Source: Hypholoma sublateritium FD-334 SS-4 (Eukaryota > Basidiomycota > Agaricomycetes > Agaricales > Strophariaceae). From it: 45,514 nt of DNA. The notes below the pieces were generated by a model. That model was not told where the DNA came from, searched no databases, and saw only the letters and a program-made list of their open reading frames with translations. Position numbers and translations under genes: made by a program. Below, piece after piece: positions 10,447 through 21,000 of the stretch. Numbering within the stretch: the stretch's first letter is position 1; every line of letters begins with the position of its first letter. The DNA lies in NCBI GenBank assembly GCA_000827495.1, contig KN817607.1, positions 3,072 to 48,585 on the forward strand, written 5' to 3'.

Positions 10447-11412
10447 CTCTCCTGCATAGTGAACTTCACCATCATTGATGGCTTGATACATCTCTTCCAT
10501 ACCCCCTTCGTTGAAGAATTCCGTTGAGGTCAGGTGGGCATGTTCTCTGCACAGCCTTAGGAACTGATTTGTCTTGGGGTCCCATTGAATTTGCTTCTCC
10601 ATCGCCAACTCGTCAAACATCAATACTGCGTGAACAACATTGCCATTGAGCTTGCACATCTCTTGAAGGATCGTTTCGATGCCAGTGGCAGAGACATTAG
10701 CTTCAATCTCCTGGACTGTGGGTTTAGCAGGGGAGGGAATGATGATGGGAACTGTGGACCGGCTTCAAAGATATGAGACACTAGGTGTGTCTTGTGAATT
10801 ATGCAAGATATGAGCAAGACGGTTCCCTCCCATCTGCAGGACAAGTAGCCCACGCATGGCTTCTTCCTCAGTATGATTCTTTGGCTTGTAGAATCCTCAG
10901 ACTGCCAGTTCCAGAGACATCAGAAGGGATCGTACACCCTTTTTTTGCTGCAATCCAATACTGAGGAGATGATCAACATGGCTCACTCTTCCACTCGTGA
11001 TTGCATTCAGTAGCCACTTCTGCTTGGTGAGTGATGTTGCTGCCAATAGTAACTTCTTTGCTTGATTTAATCCACGAAGTTTTTAGAACACAATTTCCTT
11101 GTCTTCCCTCTGAAGAACATCTGTCAATCCACTGATTCCATGGTAAGCAAAGGTCGCATTCTCATGCACTCCATTTGCCATTCACCAGATAATACCCTCC
11201 AACATCTTGTTCTCCTTCAGTTGCTGACATTCCGAGCAGGATAGCTTTGTTGATGTGCCAAACTTTGTACATCCTTTTGCAAAAAGTACAAGAATGCCTC
11301 CACAGAGATTCGGCTCCCAGAGTATCACAAACATGTCATGGAGACTGAAGGGGTAGGACGTGTATGGTAATATACCAACCAGAAGGTACAGTTTGCCTCA
11401 CCTGCTAGCAAT
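10447..11412 (-). pseudogene. 5' half of the degenerate unassigned family gene
   Basis: From a likely acceptor near 11412 the minus strand reads continuously to 10447. Segments include LPYTSYPFSLHDMFVILWEP, a C-x2-C pair in LSCSECQQLKENKMLEG, NATFAYHGISGLTDVLQR, KLRGLNQAKKLLLAATSLTK, GGNRLAHILHNSQDTPSVSY, VVHAVLMFDELAMEKQIQWD and ending GEVHYAGE at the intron donor. In-frame stops are TGA at 11182-11184, TAA at 11083-11085, TGA at 10897-10899 and TGA at 10765-10767. Each could arise from CGA or CAA by a single C-to-T change. Together with 2408-4540 the product would have been roughly 950 residues. The cysteine pair near the start looks like a small zinc-binding or recognition domain. I cannot assign a function. 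Confidence 0.75.
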
Positions 11413-11459
11413 TGAAATGTTCAATAAAAGGAATATAATTAAGCCAGATGTGGAAATTA

Positions 11460-11732
11460 CTGTAGGAAATTGACCAACTGCTCAGCTGGAAATTTTTGTG
11501 ATAGTTCTTTTGCCAGTGCTCAATGGCTCAAAAGGAAAAAAAATGTGTGACAACCAGTTACAGTGCTCAAATTTCGGACTTTTGCTCTATATTTGGCGAA
11601 ATTTTGAAATCAGACGCAATTTTTTCGAAAATAAGTGCTCAAAAATATTTGTGAGCATGACAATATTCAAAAAGTGCTCTGCTCAAAGTGTCCTGTGATG
11701 CATGATTTGAGCACTTGGTCAATTTCCTACAG
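11460..11732. mobile_element. 273-bp MITE with TA target duplication (Tc1/mariner-like)
   Basis: The ends are inverted copies over 18 bp (CTGTAGGAAATTGACCAA at the left, its reverse complement at the right), and the similarity continues weakly to GTGCTC. TA dinucleotides at 11458-11459 and 11733-11734 flank it, as in Tc1/mariner insertions. The interior is AT-rich with several copies of AGTGCTC and has no gene. It lies just upstream of the pseudogene's first recognisable exon. Confidence 0.75.
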
Positions 11733-11886
11733 TACAATTAATTATGGTAATACTATGTGCAAATTAAGGCTATGTGGTATAATATATGGTGGTCAGAAGC
11801 ACTTTACTTGTAGATACATTGATAAGTCTGGGACAACTTGGTATCATGATGGAATAACAACAGAAAAGCATTTAATACAAGAGACC

Positions 11887-12501
11887 TAGTGATGTGCGGG
11901 CTCGGGCTTGGCCTGAAAGCCCGGGCTTGGGCCTGAAAGCCAAGGCTTGGGCCCACCAATATGGCAAGCCAGGCCCGAAGCCCTCAGGATGGCTTGGCCC
12001 GGCTGGGCTTGGGCCTAAGCCCAGGCTTTAGTCACATGCACACGCTTTTCCACCAGGGACCACAGAGGACAGAGCTTATTGTATTTCTGTACTTCATGGG
12101 ATTCACAGTATGTTGCACGACATCTGTAATGTATGAGGAGGAGCAATAAATGCAAAATGAATGAGGTTGAGTGTATGGATAACCATGAAATTCACAACAC
12201 ATGTTGCTTGGGCAAGTCACGTGCACGTCCGGCATCTTCCGATGGCTTGAAAATCACACAAAGTGTGATTCCGGAGTTGCTTTTCAAGACAAATAAAATA
12301 AAATAAATACATTATACAAGGTAATTCAGCACGAGAAAAATCGTACTAAAGCCCGGGCTCAGGCCGCGGCTTTGGGCTTTCAAAATCTGGAGCCAAGCCC
12401 GTAGGCCCACCCAAGGTGGCAGTCGGGCCCGGCTTGGCCCAGCCTAAATGGGCCTGGCTTAGACGGGCTTCGGGCCTCAAGCCCGGGCCCACAGATCACT
12501 A
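11887..12501. mobile_element. 615-bp non-autonomous hAT element with 8-bp target duplication
   Basis: The left end TAGTGATGTGCGGGC and the right end (reverse complement TTTAGTGATCTGTGGGCC) form an inverted repeat rich in GGGCTTGG motifs that continues for more than 100 bp with divergence. The octamer AAGAGACC flanks it perfectly at 11879-11886 and 12502-12509. An 8-bp duplication together with a TAGTGATG-like terminus is typical of hAT elements. It contains no transposase. The many GGCTTGGGCC-type arms should give the single strand a strong hairpin. Confidence 0.85.
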
Positions 12502-13235
12502 AAGAGACCACACTTACTTTACTATCTGGCACATCACATCTGAGAACAGCAGACAATAACACTAAACAGGCCATTATGTGCATGTACAAATAGGTGCAAT
12601 AATAACTTTTGAAAAAAAAACCTCTTTCAAAAAAGACTCATTGCCATGCCATGCAGTGGCCCACAAAGCAAGTAAGTACTAATGTAGCAAGTGTCAGGTG
12701 AGTAGTATAGAGTATCATTGTGATATAATATCTGCATCCTTAAATGCAGCAGCAGCAGCAACAGAGTCTTTTCTGAACAGTAGTAAATTGGCAGAGAGTA
12801 GGTCCCCCTCCAGGCCAAGCAGTAAATAACAAATAGCAGATAGTGGGTGGCAGGTGGCAGGTAGGGTAACCCAAGAGCAACCAGCAATTGGTATAGATAT
12901 TGGGGGTGGGACAGCAAACAATAAGTATTTCTTCCACAATAATGGGGTAGCAGCATAGTACACCAATTGCACACTGGTGACAGTGGCAATAACTGCAATA
13001 GCATTGTCATTGTAGCAAACACATAGTGGGACAGCAGAGGAGTAGGATAGCGGGGCAGCAGATTAGCCATGCAGCAGGAATACCAAGTAATAAGTCATCA
13101 GTGCTGCATATACCATGTCTGCAATACTAAGTTAAACCTGCAGCTGCTTCAAGCTTCAAACCACATTTAATCACCACACATACCCCAAAACCAAACTAAA
13201 ACAATTGCATTCCAAGTAGACCAACAAAATAACAT
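12502..13235. other. No gene; repeat-derived spacer between mobile DNA and PRP6
   Basis: This stretch holds the right copy of the inverted repeat, a short CAG-type triplet run near 12748-12765, and purine-rich low-complexity sequence to about 13080. The minus-strand frames of up to 147 codons are biased by this composition (rich in Leu, Cys and Tyr) and look spurious. The 3' untranslated region of PRP6 should lie near 13100-13235. Confidence 0.5.
12627..12673 (-). repeat. Right copy of the 47-nt inverted repeat
   Basis: Reverse complement of 2250-2296 with two mismatches. Weaker similarity extends inward to about 12545, just outside the hAT insertion. Confidence 0.75.
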
Positions 13236-16200
13236 TTACTTCAACTCATTGGCAACCAATTCTAGTATCTCTAATATTGATTTGCCCACATTTTTTATAT
13301 TTTTTGCTGTTGCCTGCCAGATAGCACCATGATGTGGCTCTGCTGCCACACACCTTGTACGCACTACCTCACGCTGCTCCTTTACATACAAAAATCAGCA
13401 ATCATCAAAAACATTAATCCAATCTAGCAACACACCTCATTCCCGTGTTGCCGCTCAAATTTGAGCCACCACCCCCACACATCTCCCAAATCTGCATCTG
13501 CTACCGTTGCGCGGCCAAACCAATCTCTTGCGCGCTCTACTACACGGTCTGCCCATAGCACGCGTGCAACTGTGCATACAACCAACGGGCTGTCCTTCGT
13601 CTTCCTCAGCGCATCAACACTCTTTGTCTTCCTTGCGGCGCGGGGCTCCGCCCAGAGTGCCATTGACCAGAGCAGGCCTGAGGCAGGACACTCCTGCAGC
13701 GCACGCGCCAGGACAGCCTTTGCCTGAGCCACGCCGCCAGCGCGTTCCTCGACGCCGACAGCCTCTGCCCAGAGGCGCTCGTTCGCTGGGATCACAAGTC
13801 GCGCCTTTTCGAGCAGCGAGCGTGCCTTGATACTTTTTCCATCTGTCTCCTCGAGGCGGCCGGCAAGGATCCATAGTGTTGGTTCCTTGGGGCATGCTTT
13901 GATCCCTGCAGCGAACGCCATACGCGCAGCGGGAATGTTGCCCTTCGACTCCTGTATCTGGCCTTGGATCATATAGAGCTTCGCGAATTTTGGGAATTTG
14001 GACAGCGCCGTTGTGAGCGTCGCTAGCGCAGTATCGAGCTGGCCCTGCTGACGCTCGAATACCGCCGACTTCATCCAGATCTGTATGACCAACATAATCA
14101 GTATTCCACACCCGCAAACGCCACGACCACGCACCCGCTCCGTGTCCGCCACGCTCCTTGCCCGAATGAGCAGTTCTCTCGCCACCCCGAACTCCCCATT
14201 CTCGGCCTCGAGTTTTACAGCCGCCAGCCAGATCTGCTCACTCTCCGGGTTCGCCACAAACGCGCGTTCCAACACCTCACGCGCCGCCGGCACATCCCCG
14301 GCGAGCCACTTTTCCTTCGCCGCCATCAGCCACAGCACCTCCGCTTGCGGGCAGCACGCAACCGCACGCGCCAGAACGCTGTCCAGCGCCTCCCTTGTCC
14401 CGTGCGCCTTCTCCAGCTCCGCTGCCCGCCGCCACAAGGACCTTTTGTCGGGATAGCACCGCAGTGCGTGCGCGAGAATCGCGCGCGCAGTACCAACCAT
14501 CCCGCGCGCCTCTACGGCCTCCGCGTCACTGACCCACGTGTCGAGTCGGTCCTCTTCCTCAATGTCCATCGCGATCGTTGCCTTCACGATTGCCTCGCTC
14601 GTGCGCGGCGCGCCCTCCGCCTCGCACCGCTCAGCCTCTTTCAGCCACTGCTCGCGCGTGAGCAACACCTGATGCTGCCGCAGGTTTCGTGTCGCGGCTT
14701 CGATTGTCTTGTCGACTACCGCCAGCTCCTTCTCCCTCTGCGCGGCGTCCTTCTCGGGAAGGGCCGCCTCTTGCTCAAGCAGACGCGCGGCGGCGATCCA
14801 AAACTCGTGCGAAGTGGGTACGACCTTGCGAGCCTTGTTAAGCACAGCCTTGGCACGGGTGGGTGTTTCGAGGCGCGCGAGTGCGAGCCACAGCTCGACG
14901 GAGAGTGGTATGACCTCGACAGCACGTGCAAGGAGGATGCGCGCGTCAGCCGCGGATGCCTCGAGGTTTACAGTCTCCTTCCACAGGCGCACCGAATTTG
15001 GTATGTGCTCCAGCGCTAGAGAAATAAGAGTTAGTAATGACAGCGAGAAACAAGCAGCAGAGATACCTTTCCGAAGCACGCGCTTCTTTGCCTGCACGTC
15101 ATGCTCCAGATCTGCGGCTGCAAGCCAGATCTTCACGCTCTGCCCGACATGTTGCACTGCGTTCGCGAGCACGACCTTTGCATCGTCATTGTTGTGCAGT
15201 CGCGCGGCCTCCAGCCACACGTCCTCGCTCCCCGGGCACGCTTCGCACCCCATCTTAATCATCTTCCGCGCAGCAACCATACGCCCAGCGTGCTCCTCCA
15301 AACAAGCGGCTGCGATCCATCCCGGCGCATGCTTGGGGTTTGACTTGACGAGCGAGTCGAAGAGCATGCGCGCGCGCTTGATGTCGCCGATCTCCGCATC
15401 CGACTTTAGAACGACGCTATCGAGAGAAGTGAGATAGCCGCGTGGGTCAATAGACGTTGAGAGCCCAGATGTCGCCGGTGTGCTTGATATCTAGCCAGAG
15501 ATGAGATTCTTACGATAGAAGAAAGAAGATATAACGTACCTGATCCAACTTCAACGACAGAATCTTGTCTCTTGCTTGACCAATTTCCACAAAATCGGTC
15601 ATCATCCCGCGTTCTGCAGGCGTCTCCAACCCGCCATCCGCCTGCTGCCTCGCGTCCAGCGCGCTCTCGTACTCAACCTTCGAGCGGTCGCCGACGAGCA
15701 CGCTGTCGGGTACGACGTAGGTGCGACTATTCTCCTCCGTCCGGCGGCGCTTGCGCCGCGTCAAGTTTCCAACCTCAGGGATATTCTCCCATTCTGCGTC
15801 GGTGACGGACGACAACCCACGTTTGAGATCGGCGAACTGCTGCTGGATCTTCGGCCGCTCCGCGCGGTGCTTCGCGAGCTGCGCCTGCTCGGCTGCCTCT
15901 CTACGAAGGACGGTCACGGTCGTGGTCATGCATGCGCACAAGCGCTGGCACGCACCTCTGTTTGCGCCGCCGGGAGTCCATCTTGTCATCGACACTTTCG
16001 TATATCCGATCCGCTTCCTCATCATCCTGCTCATAAGTTGTGCCCGCAAAGAGGCCGTACTCGTTGTCCGGATCCTGGAATTGCTCGGGGTCGACCTCGG
16101 CCTCCTCGCCGCGTCGCGCTTGGGCCTCCCTGCACGTATTCAGTATGCAGCACAATAAGACGAATAGTACTACCACTTACGCAATGACCTCTGCAGAAGG

Positions 16201-16378
16201 GCCTTCGCGCGCAGGTCCGATATCCGAGCGGGTGGTGAATCCTGAGGCACTGTAAGGGAGTTAGGTGAAAGAAAAGGGCACAGTATCCATATACGCACCC
16301 TCGACCGAGACCCGCGACGTACGACGCCGGCGCGGGCATAGACAGGAAGGCGAGCTTGTTAGGATTATTCGAGGCCAT
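13236..16378 (-). CDS. PRP6: Pre-mRNA splicing factor PRP6 (Prp1/U5-102K family)
   Basis: PRP6 bridges U5 and U4/U6 in the tri-snRNP in the nucleus. Eight exons joined by seven short introns give about 920 residues, the usual length. The N-terminal PRP1 domain starts MASNNPNKLAFLSMPAPASY and continues ASGFTTRSDIGPAREGPS, then DPDNEYGLFAGTTYE and RRRKQREAAEQAQLAKH. From residue about 270 on, tandem HAT/TPR helical repeats follow, for example SVRLWKETVNLE, SVELWLALARLE and SEQIWLAAVKLEAENGEF. The last intron (13385-13438) joins HGNE to EQREVVRTRCVAAEPHHG, and the protein ends EILELVANELK at 13236. An in-frame ATG 24 bases upstream (16402) would add eight residues; I chose 16378 because homologues begin close to this motif. 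It is divergent from YKT6. Confidence 0.95.
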
Positions 16379-16649
16379 CTTCTTGGCTTCCCTTTGTCGC
16401 ACGGGGCGTATATTATATGTGGAGTAGTAAAAGAATGCCGATAACGGTCAAAAAAGATGAGTAACAGGAGTTGAGCGCTGAACTTGCGCTGAAGCCTGGC
16501 TGAAGCGCTCTGGTTGCCGCAGACAAGGCGTGGGAAGCAGTGACGGATTGGGAGCCGGTTACAGTCACCAGCCCTCACGCGCACGCCTCTTAGACTCAAC
16601 GCCAGGCCACACAATCTGCTGCTTTACCTGTACTTTGTCCACATTCATC
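16379..16649. promoter_or_regulatory. Shared divergent promoter region of PRP6 and YKT6
   Basis: Only 271 bp separate the two start codons, so both promoters must lie here. I see no clear TATA box; the sequence is mixed, with CT-rich runs just before the YKT6 start. Confidence 0.55.
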
Positions 16650-17415
16650 ATGAAGATCTACTCTATTTCTATCCTTTTGGCACCTCCATCTGGCGCGGCA
16701 ACGGTTCTCTCTACCGCCAGCGATCTGTCGTCGTTCAGTTTCTATCAGAGGGGATCCGCTGGAGAATTCATGACCTTCCTTTCCAAGACCGTCACTGAAA
16801 GGACGCCCCAAGGGCAGAGGCAGACCGTCCAGGAACAGAGCCATGTAGCCCATGTGTACAACCGCGGCGGCGCTGAGCAGCTTGCAGGTGAGTACCCACC
16901 CCGAGTCGCTCGCCGGAGACTCATTGCCCTGGCCACCCTGCAGCTGTCATCATAACGGACGAGGAATACCCTGTCCGCCCAGCCTTCTCTCTACTTACCA
17001 AGATCCTTGACGAATTCACAACCAAAGTCCCCCAATCATCTTACAGCAACCCCTCTTCCATTTCGTTCCCTGATATCACCACGTACATTCAGAAATACCA
17101 GGACCCTCGGCAGGCGGATACCATCATGCGCGTGCAACAGGAGCTTGATGAAACGAAGATTGTATTGGTTAGTCCAAGCACAAAGCGATGACAGGCATCC
17201 TACTGATCCGCTGCAAATATAGCACAAGACGATAGAATCAGTGTTGCAGCGTGGAGAGAAACTTGATAATCTGGTCGAGCGCTCGACTGCATTATCAATG
17301 CAGAGCAAGATGTTTTACAAGACAGCCAAAAAGGTACCCATTCAGTTCAAGTTCAGGGTTCCATATTGACACTGATCTGTGAAAATAGCAAAACTCTTGT
17401 TGTGTTATTATGTGA
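16650..17415 (+). CDS. YKT6: R-SNARE YKT6
   Basis: YKT6 drives membrane fusion at ER-Golgi, endosomal-vacuolar and autophagic steps and cycles between cytosol and membrane through lipid anchors. Four exons give about 200 residues, the normal size. An N-terminal longin domain ([10 protein letters not shown] to about residue 135) precedes an R-SNARE helix ([20 protein letters not shown]), where the Arg in LQRGEK is the zero-layer residue. After the last intron the protein ends QNSCCVIM. This is a CCxx-type C-terminus: the last cysteine pair allows farnesylation plus a second lipid, as in yeast CCIIM. Splices such as CTTGCAG/GTGAGT keep the frame. The start at 16650 is the family start; an upstream in-frame ATG at 16530 has no homologous extension. 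Confidence 0.95.
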
Positions 17416-17940
17416 TTCCTCACACCCTACATATATGTTCTGGTTTGGTTCTGGTAAAATATTTGTGCCAGACTCCCATGGACTTGACTTCTCGGGCGCC
17501 AAAAGATCTGTTTTTGGTGTCTTATCTTCACAGTTATTAATTATGATACCCCCGTGGATCTTTTTGAACGTTTATATAGTAGTGCTAAGCTGTGAAAGGT
17601 TAATGAAGAAGAAAGGGCCTCCTCTCGAGACTCTAGGCCATCTTCATGCCGAATCCAAGGGCAAATTCTCACGACATTCCATTCCACCCTTCAATCATCT
17701 CTGGGGTTAGATGTCAGCCATGTGCGTTCAGGACCGGGAATAGTATGGGCAGGGATCTAGGCGCAGGAAAAAATATCGGTCTGGGTACTTTGTACACCGC
17801 CCACGATCGTGATAGTTGTCGGGGAATGAGATGGCCCGACTTGTAGGTATCGTTCGATCATTACCGCTATCAGCGCCGCTGGAGCCTGGCGCCCGTGACG
17901 CCAGGTACAAAACCTTCCGATACATCCCCATCTGTCCCTC
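17416..17940. other. Intergenic region, no gene seen
   Basis: This is the 3' region of YKT6 and the upstream region of the oxygenase gene. The short frames have no recognisable content. Confidence 0.5.
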
Positions 17941-17947
17941 TATAAAA
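17941..17947 (+). promoter_or_regulatory. TATA box of the oxygenase gene
   Basis: TATAAAA lies 92 bp upstream of the ATG at 18039 and only 14 bp upstream of the ATG at 17961. Transcription about 30 bp below the box would start past 17961, which favours 18039 as the start codon. Confidence 0.5.
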
Positions 17948-18038
17948 CCGCCGCCTGCCAATGAGTCCGCCCAATAAAACGTCTTGGGTTGCGCTTCTGC
18001 TCGACACCCTACTTTCCCTACTCCTCCGATTCCCGATA

Positions 18039-21000
18039 ATGTCGTCGTTTATCCAGAAATTAGCACAGAAGGCCGACGCTCGCGCCGAATCGAGCGCCCC
18101 GCTCAACACAGACGGCGCCAAGCCGGAAAGCGGTGTGTATGAACGAGAGGTAGCAGAGCTGCTCGCCCTTGTTAAGAAACCCGTATTCAGCCTTGCGGAG
18201 GTGGTTAGTACCTGGGTAGCTGGTGCCGACAGACTCGTGCTCAACATCTTTGCTTGCAGCCTGCTATCGAAAATGCCATAATAAGCGCCTTTTCTGGTGC
18301 CGGTCTCGACGACAGAAAAATGTTGGTATGTACGCACAATGTCTTTTTGGAGAGAATGTTGTCTTATTCTCCCCTAGCTCGAAAAGTTGATCGTGAGCAT
18401 GTCGAACGCGAAGGACCTGGCTGCCTCGCTCAAAGTGCAGCAGTTCCTAATTGCATTGCGTGAGTGGGGAATGGCCGGGAAACACGATCGGTAGCGGAGG
18501 CTAATTTCGTGATTGGCAGTCTACAAAGATCTTCCGCATCCTCCAAGCGGCTACGTATGCCTCCCACGGACCCCCAGCTTGCCCGCACACGACGCAAATG
18601 CTTCCCGGAGGAGCTATGTGTTCCGCGCGCCCGATGGCTCGAATTATAACCCCCTGTGCCCGACGATGGGTATGGCCGGTTCGCCGTATGCGCGCTCTGT
18701 GCCGTCGACGAACAACGCGCCAAAGACCGCACTCCCCGACCCTGGCCTTGTCTTCGACACCCTCCTGAAGCGCGACAAGTTCGTGCCGCATCCCGGCGGC
18801 ATCTCATCGCTCTTTTTTGCGTTCGCGGACCTTGTCATCCACAGCATCTTCAACACCGACAATACCGATCCACAGATCAACAAGGCGAGCAGCTATCTCG
18901 ACCTCAGCATCCTGTACGGAAACTCGCAGAAGGATGTTGACTCAATCCGGCGCAAGGATGGGACAGGGCGCCTTTACGACGACGTGTTCGCGGACTACCG
19001 CCTGCTGATGATGCCCCCTGCGGCGTGCGCGCTGCTCGTGCTGCTCAGCCGCAACCACAATGTACGCAAATTGTTGATCACCCATCACCTGCGATTTTCT
19101 AATTGTTGGGCAGTTCGTCGCTCAACGGATCCTCGCGATCAACGAGTTCGAGACCTACTCGACAAGCTTCCCCGAGACCGAAGCCGGCGCAGAACAGAAA
19201 CTCGAGCAGGACGAAGAGATCTTCAACCGCGCGCGCTTGGTCAACTGTGGCTACTTCATGCAAATTATCCTTGGAGGTGCGCCTATAAAAATGCATAATC
19301 GGGCGTAATAAGTCTGACTTGACGGCATAGATTATGTCGGCGCGATCTTGGGATTGGTCCGGGACCAAAGTGACTGGCGATTGAACCCTCTTATGGTACT
19401 TGTAGACTTCTTATGCCCAGCCAATTGCAAAAAGCTGATCAAATTTCTATTTAGACGATCCGTGCCGCGGACCACGCCTTCGTCCCCGTCGGCGAAGGCA
19501 ACGTCGTTTCCATTGAATTTAACCTCCTATACCGCTGGCATGCAACCCTCTCTGAACAAGACACGAAATGGTTTAACGAAGATGTGTTCAAGACGTCCTT
19601 CCCTGACAAAAACCCGGCTGATGTGAGTGTCGATGCCTGATCAAGAAGCTCAATGCTCAACGGCAAACAGCTGACCCCAAAAGACTTCGTGGCTGTAGCA
19701 CATAAGATAGTGCGATCCCAAGCCAGCAGCGCTCCAACTACCTGGACGTTTGATAGGTCAGTATCTACCTGCTTTGACTTGTTATATTACATGCACTCAA
19801 AGTACCACCGGCAGACTCAAGCGCAAAGGCGCCGACGGGACTGGTCCCTTCGCTGACGCCGACCTAGCGAGGATCCTCCAAGACGCGACAGACTATACAG
19901 CGGGTGCCTTCAAAGCACGCGGCATTCCGGAGACCCTGCGCGTCGTTGAGCTCATGGCCATCGAGCAATCGCGAAGCTGGGGCACTTGTTCCGTGAGCCG
20001 CGCTCATTACATTTTCTTATCCCGATATTCTTATCCCCTTCTTCTAGTTGAACGAATTCAGAAAATTCCTCGGCCTAAAGCGTAAGTTCTGTCAAACGGC
20101 TTCCACAGATTTCTTCTTATTAACCCGTCTCCCAGCATACGAAACGTTTGAGCAATGGAATCCCGATCCGAGTGTTCACGTTGGTCACATACACACTGCA
20201 CACCTTTTCAATTCTGACACGTCCTATTCTAGACCGCAGCGGCGGCGCTCTACAAAGATATCGACAATCTAGAACTGCATGTCCGTATATTTCGTTGGCT
20301 TATATGTGCTCACGCTCACGTCGTGCAATGCCCAGGTTGGGCTCCAAGCGGAAGAGGCCAAAACTCCCCAGCCAGGTGCCGGCCTCTGCCCCGGCTATAC
20401 CATCTCGCGCGCCATCTTAGCCGACGCCGTGTGCTTAACGCGCGGCGACCGCTTCATGACCGTTGACTTCACGCGTAAGCACCCCGTCCCTTGACCTTGG
20501 CCCGCCGACTGACCCCCCCGTCAGCGCACAACCTGACCGCGTGGGGTTACCAGGACTGCCAGTACGACACGCAGGACGGCTCGTTCGGCGGCATGCTCAC
20601 GAAACTGCTCTACCGCACGCTGCCGGACTACTACCCCAAGAAGTCTGTCTACGCGCACTTCCCCTTCCTGGAGCCGAAGAAGTTCAAGGAGGAACTCGAC
20701 GAGAAGCACCCTGGCGAGTCCGCGAAGTACGACTGGGCGCGCCCGAAGCCGCGCCTCGAGACCATCACCGTGCAAAATTTCGCTCACGTCAAGCGTGTCC
20801 TGGAAGACACGAAGGTGTACAAGTCGTCATTTGAAAACCAGATGTTCACAATCGTGCAGCCGACTCTGGTCCCGAAGGCGTCGTTCGGGGTGCGTCGACA
20901 CTGACTTTCTATATTATTCATGCTTACGGAAGGTTTTTATGTACTCAGTCTCTGCGCCGCAAGCTAGGGCGATCGAAAACCGATACTGAAGTTCTTGCTG

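Noticed and set aside
9784..10527. 247-codon plus-strand frame with repeated Cys/Thr-rich peptide
   Set aside because: It is created by the 171-bp tandem repeat and runs through the transposon's inverted end into the neighbouring pseudogene; no motif and wrong strand for the element's genes.
12627..13070. 147-codon minus-strand frame rich in Leu, Cys and Tyr
   Set aside because: It begins in low-complexity purine-rich DNA and ends in the inverted repeat; composition, not coding pressure, explains it.
14345..15437. Long plus-strand frames opposite PRP6 (up to 242 codons)
   Set aside because: They mirror the GC-rich third positions of the PRP6 coding strand and have no recognisable domains.
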